Positions 1 through 8,404 of a stretch of 64,000 bases of DNA are shown here, one piece after another. A program made the position numbers and the translations under genes. How positions within the stretch are numbered: the first letter of the stretch is position 1; every line of letters starts with the position of its first letter. Source of the stretch: Gemmatimonadaceae bacterium (GTDB lineage Bacteria > Gemmatimonadota > Gemmatimonadetes > Gemmatimonadales > Gemmatimonadaceae); assembly GCA_020852815.1 (NCBI GenBank), contig JADZAN010000046.1, positions 1-64,000 on the forward strand, written 5' to 3'. Below the pieces are notes generated by a model that saw only the letters and a program-made list of their open reading frames with translations, ran no database searches and had not been told where the DNA came from.

Positions 1-50
1 AGAAGACGAGAAGACGAGAGGCCTTCCCCAGCGAACCTGGGGACGAGACC
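1..50. repeat. Dispersed purine-rich repeat with inner hairpin (copy 1)
   Basis: GAAGACGA-type units lead into a short hairpin (CCCCAGCG, then CTGGGG) followed by GACGAGA. The same hairpin core between the same units recurs on the other strand at 50830-50886, and the core alone recurs near 35467. The copy runs off the left edge, so its full size is unknown. It lies about 110 bases before the first gene. Confidence 0.7.
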
Positions 51-159
51 AACGTGCGGGGGGGCGGCGGGCGGCGGAAGGTGTGCGTTCTCGTCCTGAC
101 TGGTCCACTCGTAGCCGGATGCTAGCTTGCACGCGTCTCATCATCTCGGGGGATGCGGT

Positions 160-1659
160 ATGTCGCGAATGGCGATAGTGGCGCTTGGCGCGCTGGTGGT
201 CGGGACACTCGGCTGCACGCCGGGGGCGCGCGGCGCGGCGGGGAATGGGCCGGTGACGGCTGCGGCGCCGCATCTCACGATCCTGCACTTCAACGACGTC
301 TACGAGATCACCCCGGTCGAGGGCGGGAAGTCCGGAGGACTGGCGCGCGTAGCCGCGTATCGCCGACGCCTCATCGACTCGGTGGGCCCGGTCCTCACCA
401 CGCTCGGCGGCGACTTCGTCTCGCCGTCGGCGCTCGGCACCTCGCGCGTGAACAACGAACCGCTCGCGGGCAAGCAGATGGTCGCCGTGCTCAACGCCGT
501 GGGGCTCGACTGGACCACGTTAGGCAACCACGAGTTCGACATCGGCGACCGCCGCCTGCGGCAGCGCCTCGAGGAATCCCGCTTCCAGTACGTCGCCTCC
601 AACGTCACCGACAGTGCCGGGCGCCCCTTTCCCAAGGTGCAGCCGCACGCCATCGTCCGTATTGCATCTGGCGGACGCACGCTCCGCGTCGGGCTGGTCG
701 GCGTCGTCATCCCATCCAATCCGCAGCCGTGGGTCAGATACGAAGACCCGATCGCCTCGATTGCCGCGCACGCCGCCATGATCCGCGACTCGGTCGACAT
801 TCTCATCGCGCTCACGCACCTCTCGGTGCAGCAGGACCAGCGCGTGGCCGAGGAGGTCCCCTCGATCGACGTCATCCTCGGCGGCCATGAGCACGAGAAC
901 TACCTCCTGCAACGCGGCCCCAACCTCACCCCCATCATCAAGGGAGACGCCAACGTGCGCACCGTGGCCGTGGTGCGCATCGAGCCCGGCCTGCGCGGCG
1001 GGCGCGCGCGCGTGAGCAGCACCCTCATCCCCATCACCGACCACACGCCCACCGACAGCGACGTGGCCGCCGAGGCGCAACGGTGGATCGACGCGGCCTT
1101 CGCCGGCTATCGCACGCAGGGCTTCGCCCCGGAAGCGGTGGTCGCCACGCTCCGCTCCGCGCTGGACGGGCGCGAGACAACAGTGCGCACGCGCCCCGGG
1201 CCGCTCAGCGATGCGATCCTCGCCGGGATGCGCGCCGAAGCCGCCGACGCCGAAGTGGCGATCTTCAACGGGGGCTCGATCCGCATCGACGACGTGGTGC
1301 CGCCGGGTGCCCTCACGCAGTACGACGTCATTCGAATCCTCCCGTTCGGAGGGGTCACCGTGCGCGCCGACCTCACCGGGCGGCTGCTCAAGCAGGTGCT
1401 CACCATCGGGAGGCAGAGCGCGGGGAGCGGCGGCTACCTGCACGCATCTGGTGCCAGCTTCGATGGCGGCGGCGTGCTGCAGGTGAACGGCGCGCCGGTG
1501 ACCGACGAGCGCTGGTACCGGGTCGTCCTCACCGACTTCCTGCTCAGCGGGAACGAGTCGCGCCTGGGCTTCCTCACGCGCACCAACCCGGAAGTGAAGG
1601 TGATTCGGGACATGCGTGACATCCGCCTCTCGTTCATCGATCAGCTACGCCGGATGTGA
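160..1659 (+). CDS. 5'-nucleotidase / UshA-type metallophosphoesterase, probable lipoprotein
   Basis: Predicted secreted hydrolase removing phosphate from nucleotides or related esters outside the cytoplasm. Calcineurin-like metal-binding motifs occur in order near the N-terminus: ILHFNDVYE, GGDF, GNHEFD, LTHLS and GGHEHEN. The C-terminal 5'-nucleotidase domain carries FNGGSIRIDD and YDVIRILPFGG, so both UshA domains are present and the ~500-residue length is normal. ATG at 160 is preferred over the TTG at 127: it has a GGGGGA Shine-Dalgarno about 7 bases upstream and gives a clean signal (MSRMAIVALGALVVGTLGC), with a slightly weak lipobox ending in Cys. The gene stands alone. The family is clear; the substrate is not. 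Confidence 0.88.
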   Translation: MSRMAIVALGALVVGTLGCTPGARGAAGNGPVTAAAPHLTILHFNDVYEITPVEGGKSGGLARVAAYRRRLIDSVGPVLTTLGGDFVSPSALGTSRVNNEPLAGKQMVAVLNAVGLDWTTLGNHEFDIGDRRLRQRLEESRFQYVASNVTDSAGRPFPKVQPHAIVRIASGGRTLRVGLVGVVIPSNPQPWVRYEDPIASIAAHAAMIRDSVDILIALTHLSVQQDQRVAEEVPSIDVILGGHEHENYLLQRGPNLTPIIKGDANVRTVAVVRIEPGLRGGRARVSSTLIPITDHTPTDSDVAAEAQRWIDAAFAGYRTQGFAPEAVVATLRSALDGRETTVRTRPGPLSDAILAGMRAEAADAEVAIFNGGSIRIDDVVPPGALTQYDVIRILPFGGVTVRADLTGRLLKQVLTIGRQSAGSGGYLHASGASFDGGGVLQVNGAPVTDERWYRVVLTDFLLSGNESRLGFLTRTNPEVKVIRDMRDIRLSFIDQLRRM

Positions 1660-1774
1660 CCGCCGGCCACTTCGGCGAGGCTCGTCGGCGCGGTGGCCGT
1701 CGCGCGCCACGAATTGAGATAAGCGCTGCGTTGGGAAGGAGTTGCCGAGCGCTCCGGTGTCGGCGTCTCGCGGG

Positions 1775-1803
1775 TTGACCCAGCGTGGGAGGCTGTCTAC
1801 TTT
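1775..1803 (+). promoter_or_regulatory. Sigma-70-type promoter for tRNA-Asn
   Basis: TTGACC (1775-1780) and TACTTT (1798-1803) are separated by exactly 17 bases. The predicted start falls about 5 bases before the mature tRNA end, the expected arrangement for a tRNA gene. Confidence 0.55.
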
Positions 1804-1814
1804 TCGCCCCCTGA

Positions 1815-1887
1815 TCCCGAGTAGCTCAGGTGGTAGAGCGGGTGACTGTTAATCACCATGTCGGGGGTTCGAGTCCCTCCTCGGGAG
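1815..1887 (+). tRNA. tRNA-Asn (anticodon GTT)
   Basis: A complete cloverleaf is visible. The 7-bp acceptor stem is TCCCGAG/CTCGGGA and the D stem is GCTC/GAGC. The anticodon stem GGTGA/TCACC encloses CTGTTAA, giving anticodon GTT. The T arm contains GGTTCGAGTCC. The discriminator base is G and CCA is not encoded, so it must be added by the CCA-adding enzyme. Confidence 0.95.
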
Positions 1888-1901
1888 CTGGCGAAAGCTC
1901 A

Positions 1902-1938
1902 CGACAAGGCCCGTCGCGGAAGCGGCGGGCTTTGTCGT
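1902..1938 (+). terminator. Hairpin terminator after tRNA-Asn
   Basis: CGACAAGGCCCGTCGC pairs, with two wobbles, with GCGGCGGGCTTTGTCG across a short GGAA-type loop, 14 bases after the tRNA. The trailing T tract is weak. Confidence 0.65.
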
Positions 1939-2054
1939 TCGAGCGACATCCCGGGGCAACTCGGGTAGAGGAGTGATCCGACCGCTCTCGCAGCGCCCAC
2001 GTTTGTACTTCGCTGCCCGCCGCGCCTCTCGCGGCAGTGTGCTGGGGCGCGAAC

Positions 2055-3242
2055 CTACCGGCTGCCGATTCTCCGCGCGCGTATGCTCTCGGATCCGCTC
2101 GTGAACAGCGTGTCGTGCAGGACGACGGGAGCGCCGTAGTATCGATTGGAGTCGCTCGCGCTGGAACCGGAAGGCGGATCGCGTCGGATGATAGCGCCCC
2201 GCGTCAGATCGTACTCCACAAGAACGCCGCCATGATTGACGGCGACGGAGGTGCTTCCCACCGCGGGCGGATCGAGGGGACTTCCCCGCTGTGACGCACG
2301 CCAGATCTCATGTCCGTCGACCGGCGAGAGCGCTTGAATGATGCCCAGATCGGACGTCGCGAGAAGCATGCCTGAGCCTGCAGCGGAGTAACGTCGATCG
2401 TCGAAGGGACCGGTCCCGGGACCGGAGGGATCTCCTGGCGGCGAATGCACCCGTGGAGCTGTCCACCGTATCGCTCCCGAGCCAGCGTCGTGTGCGAATA
2501 CGCGACCGTCGTCCTGTGCTTCGACGATCAGGTCTCCCGAGCGGGCCACGCGCGAGTAGCACTTGGAACTCTGTCCAGGTAGTTCCGGCGAGTACTGATG
2601 GCGCCACACAATCTGGCCGGTTGCTGCGCGCAGCGCGAAGAGTTCACCGGTCTCGACCTTCGTGCCGAATGTGTTGCCGCAGACGAAGAGCAACATGTCA
2701 ATGAGCGTCGGACCGAACGCCGCGAGGGTAGTATCGCCTCGTTGCAATCGTGCGCTCCAAAGCTCGCGCCCGCTTCTCGCGTCCAACCGCCGGACAATGC
2801 CTTCGCCACCTGCAACGAAGAAGGTGCTCCCATCCGTCGCGATGGTTCTTGTGCCTTCGTTCCCCGGCGTCGAAAGCTGCCACAGCGGCGTTCCGTCGTT
2901 GGCGTCCACAGCGAAGACGTCCACGTCACCCACGGCGGCGACACCGCCGGCGAGAGCGACGTTCTCGCCAAACGGCGCACCATCTCCATAGCGCCTCTTC
3001 CATCGCAGCCGTCCGGTATGCGCGTCGAGCGCAGCGAGTTCTCGCTGACCCGTCGTGACATAGAGGACGCCAGCAGCGGAGTCCAGCCCCGGCGTGACGT
3101 TGCTTCCGCGGAGACTGACCACCCACCCCCACTTGCCGTGACCCGACGATGGAACGGATGGACGGCCAGCGTCGCACGCACTGACTGCGAGCGAGGTTGC
3201 GACGAACCAGCGGAGGACACGCAAGAGGTCAGTGCGGGTCAT
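2055..3242 (-). CDS. PQQ-like beta-propeller repeat lipoprotein
   Basis: Secreted or membrane-anchored propeller protein of unknown role. Repeats of the type LYVTTGQRELAALDAHTGRLRW, roughly 40 residues apart, are the PQQ/BamB-like blade signature (aspartate, GxxxW). Start chosen at ATG 3242, giving MTRTDLLRVLRWFVATSLAV followed by SAC, a good lipoprotein signal; an upstream in-frame start at 3290 is possible. No PQQ-dehydrogenase catalytic or heme motifs are present, so the fold is probably structural or ligand-binding. Codon use is visibly less GC-biased than in most neighbours. It may share a transcript with the next upstream propeller gene, although a decayed fragment lies between them. 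Confidence 0.75.
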   Translation of the reverse strand: MTRTDLLRVLRWFVATSLAVSACDAGRPSVPSSGHGKWGWVVSLRGSNVTPGLDSAAGVLYVTTGQRELAALDAHTGRLRWKRRYGDGAPFGENVALAGGVAAVGDVDVFAVDANDGTPLWQLSTPGNEGTRTIATDGSTFFVAGGEGIVRRLDARSGRELWSARLQRGDTTLAAFGPTLIDMLLFVCGNTFGTKVETGELFALRAATGQIVWRHQYSPELPGQSSKCYSRVARSGDLIVEAQDDGRVFAHDAGSGAIRWTAPRVHSPPGDPSGPGTGPFDDRRYSAAGSGMLLATSDLGIIQALSPVDGHEIWRASQRGSPLDPPAVGSTSVAVNHGGVLVEYDLTRGAIIRRDPPSGSSASDSNRYYGAPVVLHDTLFTSGSESIRARRIGSR

Positions 3243-3293
3243 ATGATAGGGGCGGAGTAGGGTCGCACGTGGCGACCCTACCCGGTCCATGGT

Positions 3294-3503
3294 TCACGCC
3301 TGACACGGCGACGTACTGCATCGCACTGTAACCAACTTCGAGGCGGAGGTACTGCCACCCGCCGAATCCATGATCACCACCTGCAAGGTATAGGACGCAG
3401 CCGCGCCCCACGTGAAGCTACTGCTCGATCCAGTCTGCTTCGACACGCCGTTCACCTTCCACGCGTACGTGTAGGGCGTTCGTCCGCCGTTGCTCCCGAC
3501 GAC
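3294..3503 (-). pseudogene. Decayed PKD/Ig-like domain fragment
   Basis: About 69 codons read as a PKD or bacterial Ig-like domain C-terminus: PYTYAWKVNGV, then SSFTWGAAASYTLQVVIMDS and a final TVR..CQA before the stop at 3294. The frame is closed upstream by an in-frame TGA at 3504-3506, and there is no start codon with a ribosome-binding site. The preceding gene stops at 3509 in another frame. The piece is therefore a remnant of a larger surface protein, left by deletion or rearrangement, not a functional gene. Confidence 0.6.
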
Positions 3504-3508
3504 TCAGC

Positions 3509-4744
3509 TCAGCGCCCGGACAACGCGGTCCGCTCGATGCGCAACCGCACAAGTGTCGGTACCTCGTCCACGACCTCCTCTCCCCAAGCCATCCGATCGG
3601 ACACCCAGAGCAGGCGGGTACTGGGATTGCCTGAGGCCAGGCCGGTAAGGCTGCCATTCCGATCCAATACGTAGTAGCGGACGCTTCCTCCAGCGTCTGC
3701 CCCACGCAGCCAGGTGCTGCCGTCAGCGGCAACGATGGCCGCAGTCACCGGTGTGGCAAACTCGGGCAAGAAGAGTGCGCGATCGAGTTCGGCCGCGGCA
3801 AACCGGGGACGGATCGCACGCAGTACCGCCTCGCGCACACTATCGCGCGCTGTCCGGGAAATTGGCACGGGCGCGACGGGCACGACAGTGGACCACAACG
3901 TGTCGCCAAGCAAGTTGATCGCTGTGGCGCGGAACGACGCTGCACTTCGGCGGTCTGAGCTTGAACGCTGGATCACAATTACACGTCGATTGGCACCATC
4001 GCAGGCGAGCAAGGGATTGTCCGCAAACGGCTGAGCGCGATACATCATCGCAGATGCGGATCGGAGCACCATATCCGAGTGGCGAATGGACACCCACGTC
4101 AGCGTACCGATGACTGCTCCCGAGCGAGCCATGCGGTAGACGGGGCTAGCTGTCACACGCCCATCTGCAATCGCGCGCCCGGTCGTACCACCGAAGCCAA
4201 GCATCTCACCGTCGCTCGTGAGGGCGAGCGGCATGGAGAAGAAGGAATCCGCGCGCGCGCTTCCGGCTTGGCCAAGTTTGTCCAATGGCCAGGACCTGAT
4301 GAAGCGTCCATCCGAATTGAACATTGATACTCGGCGCTGAGCTACATCAATTGCCCAGAGGGTATCCGCGAGCGTACCGATTGCGAACAGGCCCTGAAAC
4401 TCGCCCGGCCCGGCTCCCGGGCGACCAACATTCCTAACGAAGCGACCGCCGCTGTCAAACTGGCGCACGAATTGGGAGCCCTCGTCGCGAACGTAGACCC
4501 GCTGGCCGTCGACGACAACGCCTGCAATTCGCACAAACTGAAAAGCACTTCCGTCCTCATCGTCACCGAGTCGGAGCTCCGGGACGAGTCTCAGCGCGGC
4601 GGACCGCTGTCCCTCCGGGACAGAAGCGGCGTCACAGGAGACAAGAAGCAGTAGGAGGACGGCGGGTGAGAACCGATGGCTCGTGTACGGCGCCCACAAT
4701 CTCCTGAGGACTCGCATTGTCGGCGTCATCCGCCGCAATCTCAT
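3509..4744 (-). CDS. Six-bladed beta-propeller (NHL-like) lipoprotein
   Basis: Predicted anchored propeller protein. Blade-like stretches such as YVRDEGSQFVRQFDSGGRFV, followed by GRPGAGPGEFQG, are typical of NHL/6-bladed families. A run of leucines ending LLLLLVSC is a strong lipobox. The start is uncertain: ATG codons at 4744, 4729 and 4717 all lie before the signal peptide and none has a strong Shine-Dalgarno; 4744 is taken as the longest that avoids the divergent gene. The gene is divergent to the aminotransferase. Its role is unknown; relatives are often linked to outer-membrane transport loci, which is weak guidance here. Confidence 0.68.
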   Translation of the reverse strand: MRLRRMTPTMRVLRRLWAPYTSHRFSPAVLLLLLVSCDAASVPEGQRSAALRLVPELRLGDDEDGSAFQFVRIAGVVVDGQRVYVRDEGSQFVRQFDSGGRFVRNVGRPGAGPGEFQGLFAIGTLADTLWAIDVAQRRVSMFNSDGRFIRSWPLDKLGQAGSARADSFFSMPLALTSDGEMLGFGGTTGRAIADGRVTASPVYRMARSGAVIGTLTWVSIRHSDMVLRSASAMMYRAQPFADNPLLACDGANRRVIVIQRSSSDRRSAASFRATAINLLGDTLWSTVVPVAPVPISRTARDSVREAVLRAIRPRFAAAELDRALFLPEFATPVTAAIVAADGSTWLRGADAGGSVRYYVLDRNGSLTGLASGNPSTRLLWVSDRMAWGEEVVDEVPTLVRLRIERTALSGR

Positions 4745-4897
4745 GACTTGAGTGCGGCTTCGACAGGTGCCCGCAAGGAGTCGACAGAGTCCTCGGGAGT
4801 GCGCAGCGACACTCTGGATGCCAGGTGCGTTGCTCCTTTGCCTACAAGTCATTGGAAGCTCTATCTTCTGCACATACCCGAGCGGTGCCAGCATACG

Positions 4898-6151
4898 ATG
4901 CGTGTTGAACCACAGGACCCATGCCAGCGTCGGGAATCCGACGTCATCAAAGCCGCGCGGCCGGATGACCTCCGTCCCGCGCCCTCGCTCTCGTCACGGC
5001 TTCAGGTCCTCTCCGGCGAGGGGGCCATCGACGTCTTCCGCCGTGCGGTCGCGCTCGAGCAGCAGGGGCGGTCGATCATCCATCTCGAACTCGGCGCGCC
5101 CGACGTGCCGGCGCCGCCGCACGCCACCGAGGCGGCGATCCAGGCGCTGCGCGACGGTGATGCGCGCTACGTGGCCGTCAACGGCATTCCCGAGTTGCGC
5201 GAGGCGATCGCCGCCGACCTGCGCTCGCGCGACGTGCACGTGGACGCCGACCAGGTGCTCGTGACGCCGAGCGCGAAGACCGCCGTGTTCTACGCCATCC
5301 TTGCCGCCGCGGAACCGGGGAGCGACGTCCTGGTTCCCGACCCGGGCTTTCCCATCTACCCCAGCGCCGTGCGCTTTGCCGGGGCCGTCCCGGTGGGATA
5401 CGGTGTCGACAGCCGCAACGCGCCGGATGTCGACGACATCGAGGCAAAAATCACGACGCGCACGCGCGCCCTCCTCCTCAACTCGCCCAACAACCCGACG
5501 GGTGGCGCGTTAGGCTCGGCGGCGCTGGCGCGACTGGCTGCCCTCTGCGCCCGGCACGGGATCGTGGCCATCACCGACGACATCTACACGCGACTGGTGT
5601 ACGATGCCCCCTTCGCCCCGACGCTGGCCGCGTTTGACGGGGCGCGCGACCGCACCATGGTCATCGATGGCTTCTCGAAGACGTATGCAATGACCGGGTA
5701 TCGCCTGGGCTACATCGCGGCGCCACGCCCGTTCGTCGAGCCGTTGCTCCAGTTGGCCACCAACGGCCACACCTGTGTGGCCCCCTTCATCCAGCGCGCC
5801 GGCGTGGCGGCGCTCACCGGACCGCAGGACGCGGTGCGCGCGCAGGTCGAGATCTACCGCGTGCGTCGCGACCGGTTGGTGAGCGGCCTCAACGCCATCG
5901 AGGGGGTCCGCTGCGCCACGCCGGACGGCGCGTTCTACGTCTTTCCCGACCTTCGCGCGGTGCTTGCAGCTCGCGGGATGTCCTCGGCGCAGTTCGCCGC
6001 ACGGTTGCTCCAGGACTTTGGCGTCGCGGCCATCGACGGCGCGGCGTTCGGCGCGCGCGGCGAGGGGCACCTGCGGCTCTCGTTTGCCTCGTCCACGGCA
6101 GAACTCGACGCGGCGCTGGCGCGCATTGCGTCGTGTGTCGCCTCGCTCTAG
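4898..6151 (+). CDS. Class I/II PLP-dependent aminotransferase
   Basis: Transfers an amino group between an amino acid and a 2-oxo acid in the cytoplasm, using pyridoxal phosphate. Family I signatures: NSPNNPTGG, DDIYTRLVYD and GFSKTYAMTGYRLGY, whose Lys is the Schiff-base residue; a C-terminal Arg in HLRLSFA binds substrate carboxylate. Length (417 residues) is normal. ATG 4898 is chosen because sequence before it has no family homology, although its Shine-Dalgarno is poor. The flavin oxidase follows after 7 bases, so the two are probably co-transcribed and may act on the same amine or amino acid. It resembles AspB-type enzymes, but substrate cannot be read from sequence. Confidence 0.88.
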   Translation: MRVEPQDPCQRRESDVIKAARPDDLRPAPSLSSRLQVLSGEGAIDVFRRAVALEQQGRSIIHLELGAPDVPAPPHATEAAIQALRDGDARYVAVNGIPELREAIAADLRSRDVHVDADQVLVTPSAKTAVFYAILAAAEPGSDVLVPDPGFPIYPSAVRFAGAVPVGYGVDSRNAPDVDDIEAKITTRTRALLLNSPNNPTGGALGSAALARLAALCARHGIVAITDDIYTRLVYDAPFAPTLAAFDGARDRTMVIDGFSKTYAMTGYRLGYIAAPRPFVEPLLQLATNGHTCVAPFIQRAGVAALTGPQDAVRAQVEIYRVRRDRLVSGLNAIEGVRCATPDGAFYVFPDLRAVLAARGMSSAQFAARLLQDFGVAAIDGAAFGARGEGHLRLSFASSTAELDAALARIASCVASL

Positions 6152-6158
6152 CACTTTC

Positions 6159-7460
6159 ATGGCCATCGACCGTCGCTCTGCCATCGCCGCGCTCGCGGCC
6201 CTCCCACTTGGACGTGCGCTGTCGGCACCGGAGTCGAGCGCCGACGCGACGCCGTACCCGAGGCCGCCAGCAGCAACGCCGCTGCTGCGCACCGACGGGA
6301 GCGCGCGGCATTTCGCTGTGATCGGCGCCGGCGCCTTTGGTGGCTGGACGGCCTGGCACTTGCGGCGCGCTGGTCATCGGGTGACGCTGATCGACGCCTA
6401 CGGAGCCGGCAACTCGCGCGCGTCGTCAGGCGGCGAGACGCGCCTCATTCGCGCCGTGTACAACGGGCAGCGCGAGTACACCGACCTTGTCGCGCGCGCC
6501 TTCGCGCTGTGGCGCGAGTACGAGCGCTCGTGGGGGGCGCGCTTCCTCACGAAGACGGGGGCGCTGTGGATGTTCGAGGGCGACGACGACGCCTTTGCGC
6601 GCCGGTCGCTCGAGCTCATGCGCGCGCATCGCCTCCCGCTGGAGGAGGTGGAGCTGGCGGCGGCCGCGCGCCGGTGGCCGCAGCTGTCGTTCGCTGGGGT
6701 ACGCCACGTCTGGTTCGAGCCCGAGGCCGGGGAGCTGTTGGCGCGCGCGGCGTGCGAGACGGTCCGCGAGCAGTTCGTGAAGGCAGGAGGCGAGTACCGG
6801 ACGGCGCTGGCGCGCCTCCCGGCATCGCTGGGGCGCCACCTCTCGGCGCTCCCGTTAGGCGACGGGTCGACGCTCACCGCCGACGCCTACGTCTTTGCCT
6901 GCGGCCCATGGCTGGGGCGCCTGTTTCCCGACGCGGTGGGGAAGCGGATCCGCGCCACGCGACAGGAGATGTTCTACTTCGGGACTCCGGCCGGCGACAC
7001 GCGCTTCCTCGACCCGGCCATGCCGGCGTGGGCCAACTTCGGCGACCGGTTGATCTACGGCATGCCCGGGAACGAGCGGCGCGGCTTCAAGGCGGCCGAC
7101 GATTCGCTGGGTGACGAGGTGGACCCCGACACGCTGGAGCGCCTGGTGCGCCCAGAGGCGCTGTCGCGCGTGCGTGCCTTCGTGGCCCGCCGCTTTCCCG
7201 CGCTGGCCAAGGCACCGCTGCTGGAGACACGCGTGTGCCAGTACGAGTACAGCACCGACGGCGACTTCGTCGTCGACCGGCACCCGGCGGTGGACAACCT
7301 CTGGATTGCCGGCGGCGGCTCGGGGCACGGCTTCAAGATGGGGCCGGCCATCGGCGAGCACATTGCCGCCGTGGTGCAGGGCGACACCCCGGTGCGCCCC
7401 AAGTTCTCGCTTTTGCGCCTGACGAACGCCAGGCCGGCGCCGGCCACGCGGCGGGGGTAG
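6159..7460 (+). CDS. FAD-dependent oxidoreductase, monomeric sarcosine oxidase-like
   Basis: DAO-family flavoenzyme that would oxidise a secondary or primary amine to an imine and release peroxide. The dinucleotide-binding motif VIGAGAFGGW is followed by a glycine-rich GNSRASSGGETRLIRAVY stretch like that of MSOX and SoxA. The C-terminal CQYEYSTDGDFVVDRHP block aligns by eye with the MSOX segment holding the covalent-flavin Cys, and that Cys is present. It ends GGGSGHGFKMGPAIGE. The N-terminus (DRRSAIAALAALPLG) resembles a Tat or other export signal, unusual for MSOX enzymes. It lies 7 bases after the aminotransferase. The substrate is unknown. Confidence 0.82.
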   Translation: MAIDRRSAIAALAALPLGRALSAPESSADATPYPRPPAATPLLRTDGSARHFAVIGAGAFGGWTAWHLRRAGHRVTLIDAYGAGNSRASSGGETRLIRAVYNGQREYTDLVARAFALWREYERSWGARFLTKTGALWMFEGDDDAFARRSLELMRAHRLPLEEVELAAAARRWPQLSFAGVRHVWFEPEAGELLARAACETVREQFVKAGGEYRTALARLPASLGRHLSALPLGDGSTLTADAYVFACGPWLGRLFPDAVGKRIRATRQEMFYFGTPAGDTRFLDPAMPAWANFGDRLIYGMPGNERRGFKAADDSLGDEVDPDTLERLVRPEALSRVRAFVARRFPALAKAPLLETRVCQYEYSTDGDFVVDRHPAVDNLWIAGGGSGHGFKMGPAIGEHIAAVVQGDTPVRPKFSLLRLTNARPAPATRRG

Positions 7461-7500
7461 CGCGACGATGCCGGCGCGCGGCCCCCCGCCGCCCGGCCCG

Positions 7501-8031
7501 TCAGATGAAGATCACCTGCGCCCCGTCCGACTTCTCGAAGAACTCCATCGCCGTGATCACGTCTTGCACCTGCGGCACCAGCTCCTCGCGCGCGATCCCC
7601 ATCATCTCCATCGCCATCTGGCAGGCGTACAACTCGGCGCCCGCGTCGCTGAGGGTCTCGAGCAGTTCGCGCACCGTGGGAACGTCGATCTCGGCGATCT
7701 TCCTCTTCATCATGTGCGTCGCCAGGCCCTCTACGCCCGGCAGCCCGGCGAGCATTGCCGGCATGTGCGCGCCGGGATTGCCCACCACGCCGGCGTGGAG
7801 CTTGTCCACCGTCGACTCGCGGATGATGTCCATCCCCCAGAAGGTGAAGAAGAGCACGGCGTCGATCCCCATCATGCGCGCCGCATTGGCCAGGATGAGG
7901 CCGGGGTAGGCCATGTCGAGGCTCCCCTTGGAGCAGATGATCGCGACCTTGCGGTTGGTGGCGCGGGCATCGTTGTTGGCGCCGCTCGTGGCGCCGGCCG
8001 GCACCGCCGCAGTCTCCAGCGCGGTAGTCAT
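7501..8031 (-). CDS. DsrE/DsrF/DrsH-like sulfur-relay protein
   Basis: DsrE2-type small protein thought to carry persulfide sulfur to partner proteins. After a low-complexity N-terminus, KVAIICSKGSLDMAYPGLIL starts the fold. FFTFWGMDIIR, MMKRKIAEIDVPTVRELLE and YACQMAMEMMGI follow, the last holding the conserved Cys likely to carry the persulfide. Last gene of a three-gene minus-strand operon after the SQR-like flavoprotein and the TusE/DsrC-like carrier, with a 40-base gap. ATG 8031 has a GAGG element upstream. Control is expected from the -24/-12 promoter at 9689-9703. Family assignment is good; the exact reaction is inferred from context. Confidence 0.85.
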   Translation of the reverse strand: MTTALETAAVPAGATSGANNDARATNRKVAIICSKGSLDMAYPGLILANAARMMGIDAVLFFTFWGMDIIRESTVDKLHAGVVGNPGAHMPAMLAGLPGVEGLATHMMKRKIAEIDVPTVRELLETLSDAGAELYACQMAMEMMGIAREELVPQVQDVITAMEFFEKSDGAQVIFI

Positions 8032-8071
8032 CGTTCGTCCTCGTCGTTAGGTGTCGTGGCTCGGCTGGCGC

Positions 8072-8386
8072 TCACACGCAGCTCTTGGGCTTGGTCAAAC
8101 CAGAGACCTTGGCCGCCAGGATGCCGGGGCCCTTCGGAAAGAGCTGGTACAACTCCTTGGTGGGGATCCCGGCAATCGCCGTGATGCGGCGCAGCCCGGG
8201 CGGCGTTCCCTGCTCTGCCGCGTCGCGCCGGCAGAACTCGATCACCTTCCAGTGGCGATCGGTGAGGGTGATCCCGGCGCGCTGCGCGAGCTCCTCGCCG
8301 ATTTCGGGAGTCCATTCCTGCGGGTTCGTCATGAAGCCGTCGTCATTGAGCTGCACCTCATGTCCCGCGATCAGTGCCATGGTCAT
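8072..8386 (-). CDS. TusE/DsrC-like sulfur carrier protein
   Basis: Sulfur-relay carrier. The C-terminal block KELYQLFPKGPG, then LTKPKSCV, is the DsrC/TusE/DsvC signature, and the penultimate Cys (residue 103 of 104) is the universal persulfide or disulfide carrier. The second Cys found about 10 residues earlier in true dissimilatory DsrC is absent, so this is a single-Cys, TusE-like form. An extra mid-protein Cys occurs in VIEFCRRD. Start ATG 8386 has a GAGG element. It follows the SQR-like gene by 18 bases, between an oxidoreductase and a DsrE protein, which points to sulfane-sulfur handling, not tRNA thiolation, but both remain possible. Confidence 0.87.
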   Translation of the reverse strand: MTMALIAGHEVQLNDDGFMTNPQEWTPEIGEELAQRAGITLTDRHWKVIEFCRRDAAEQGTPPGLRRITAIAGIPTKELYQLFPKGPGILAAKVSGLTKPKSCV

Positions 8387-8404
8387 CGTAACCTCACGGA
8401 TGGG

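Noticed and set aside
1815-1887. tRNA-Asn as an active integration site
   Set aside because: I found no integrase gene and no repeated tRNA 3' end in the adjacent block, so integration there is only a possibility.
2055-3242. PQQ-dependent dehydrogenase
   Set aside because: The protein has the blades but no catalytic Asp/metal site or heme-binding CxxCH, and is too short.
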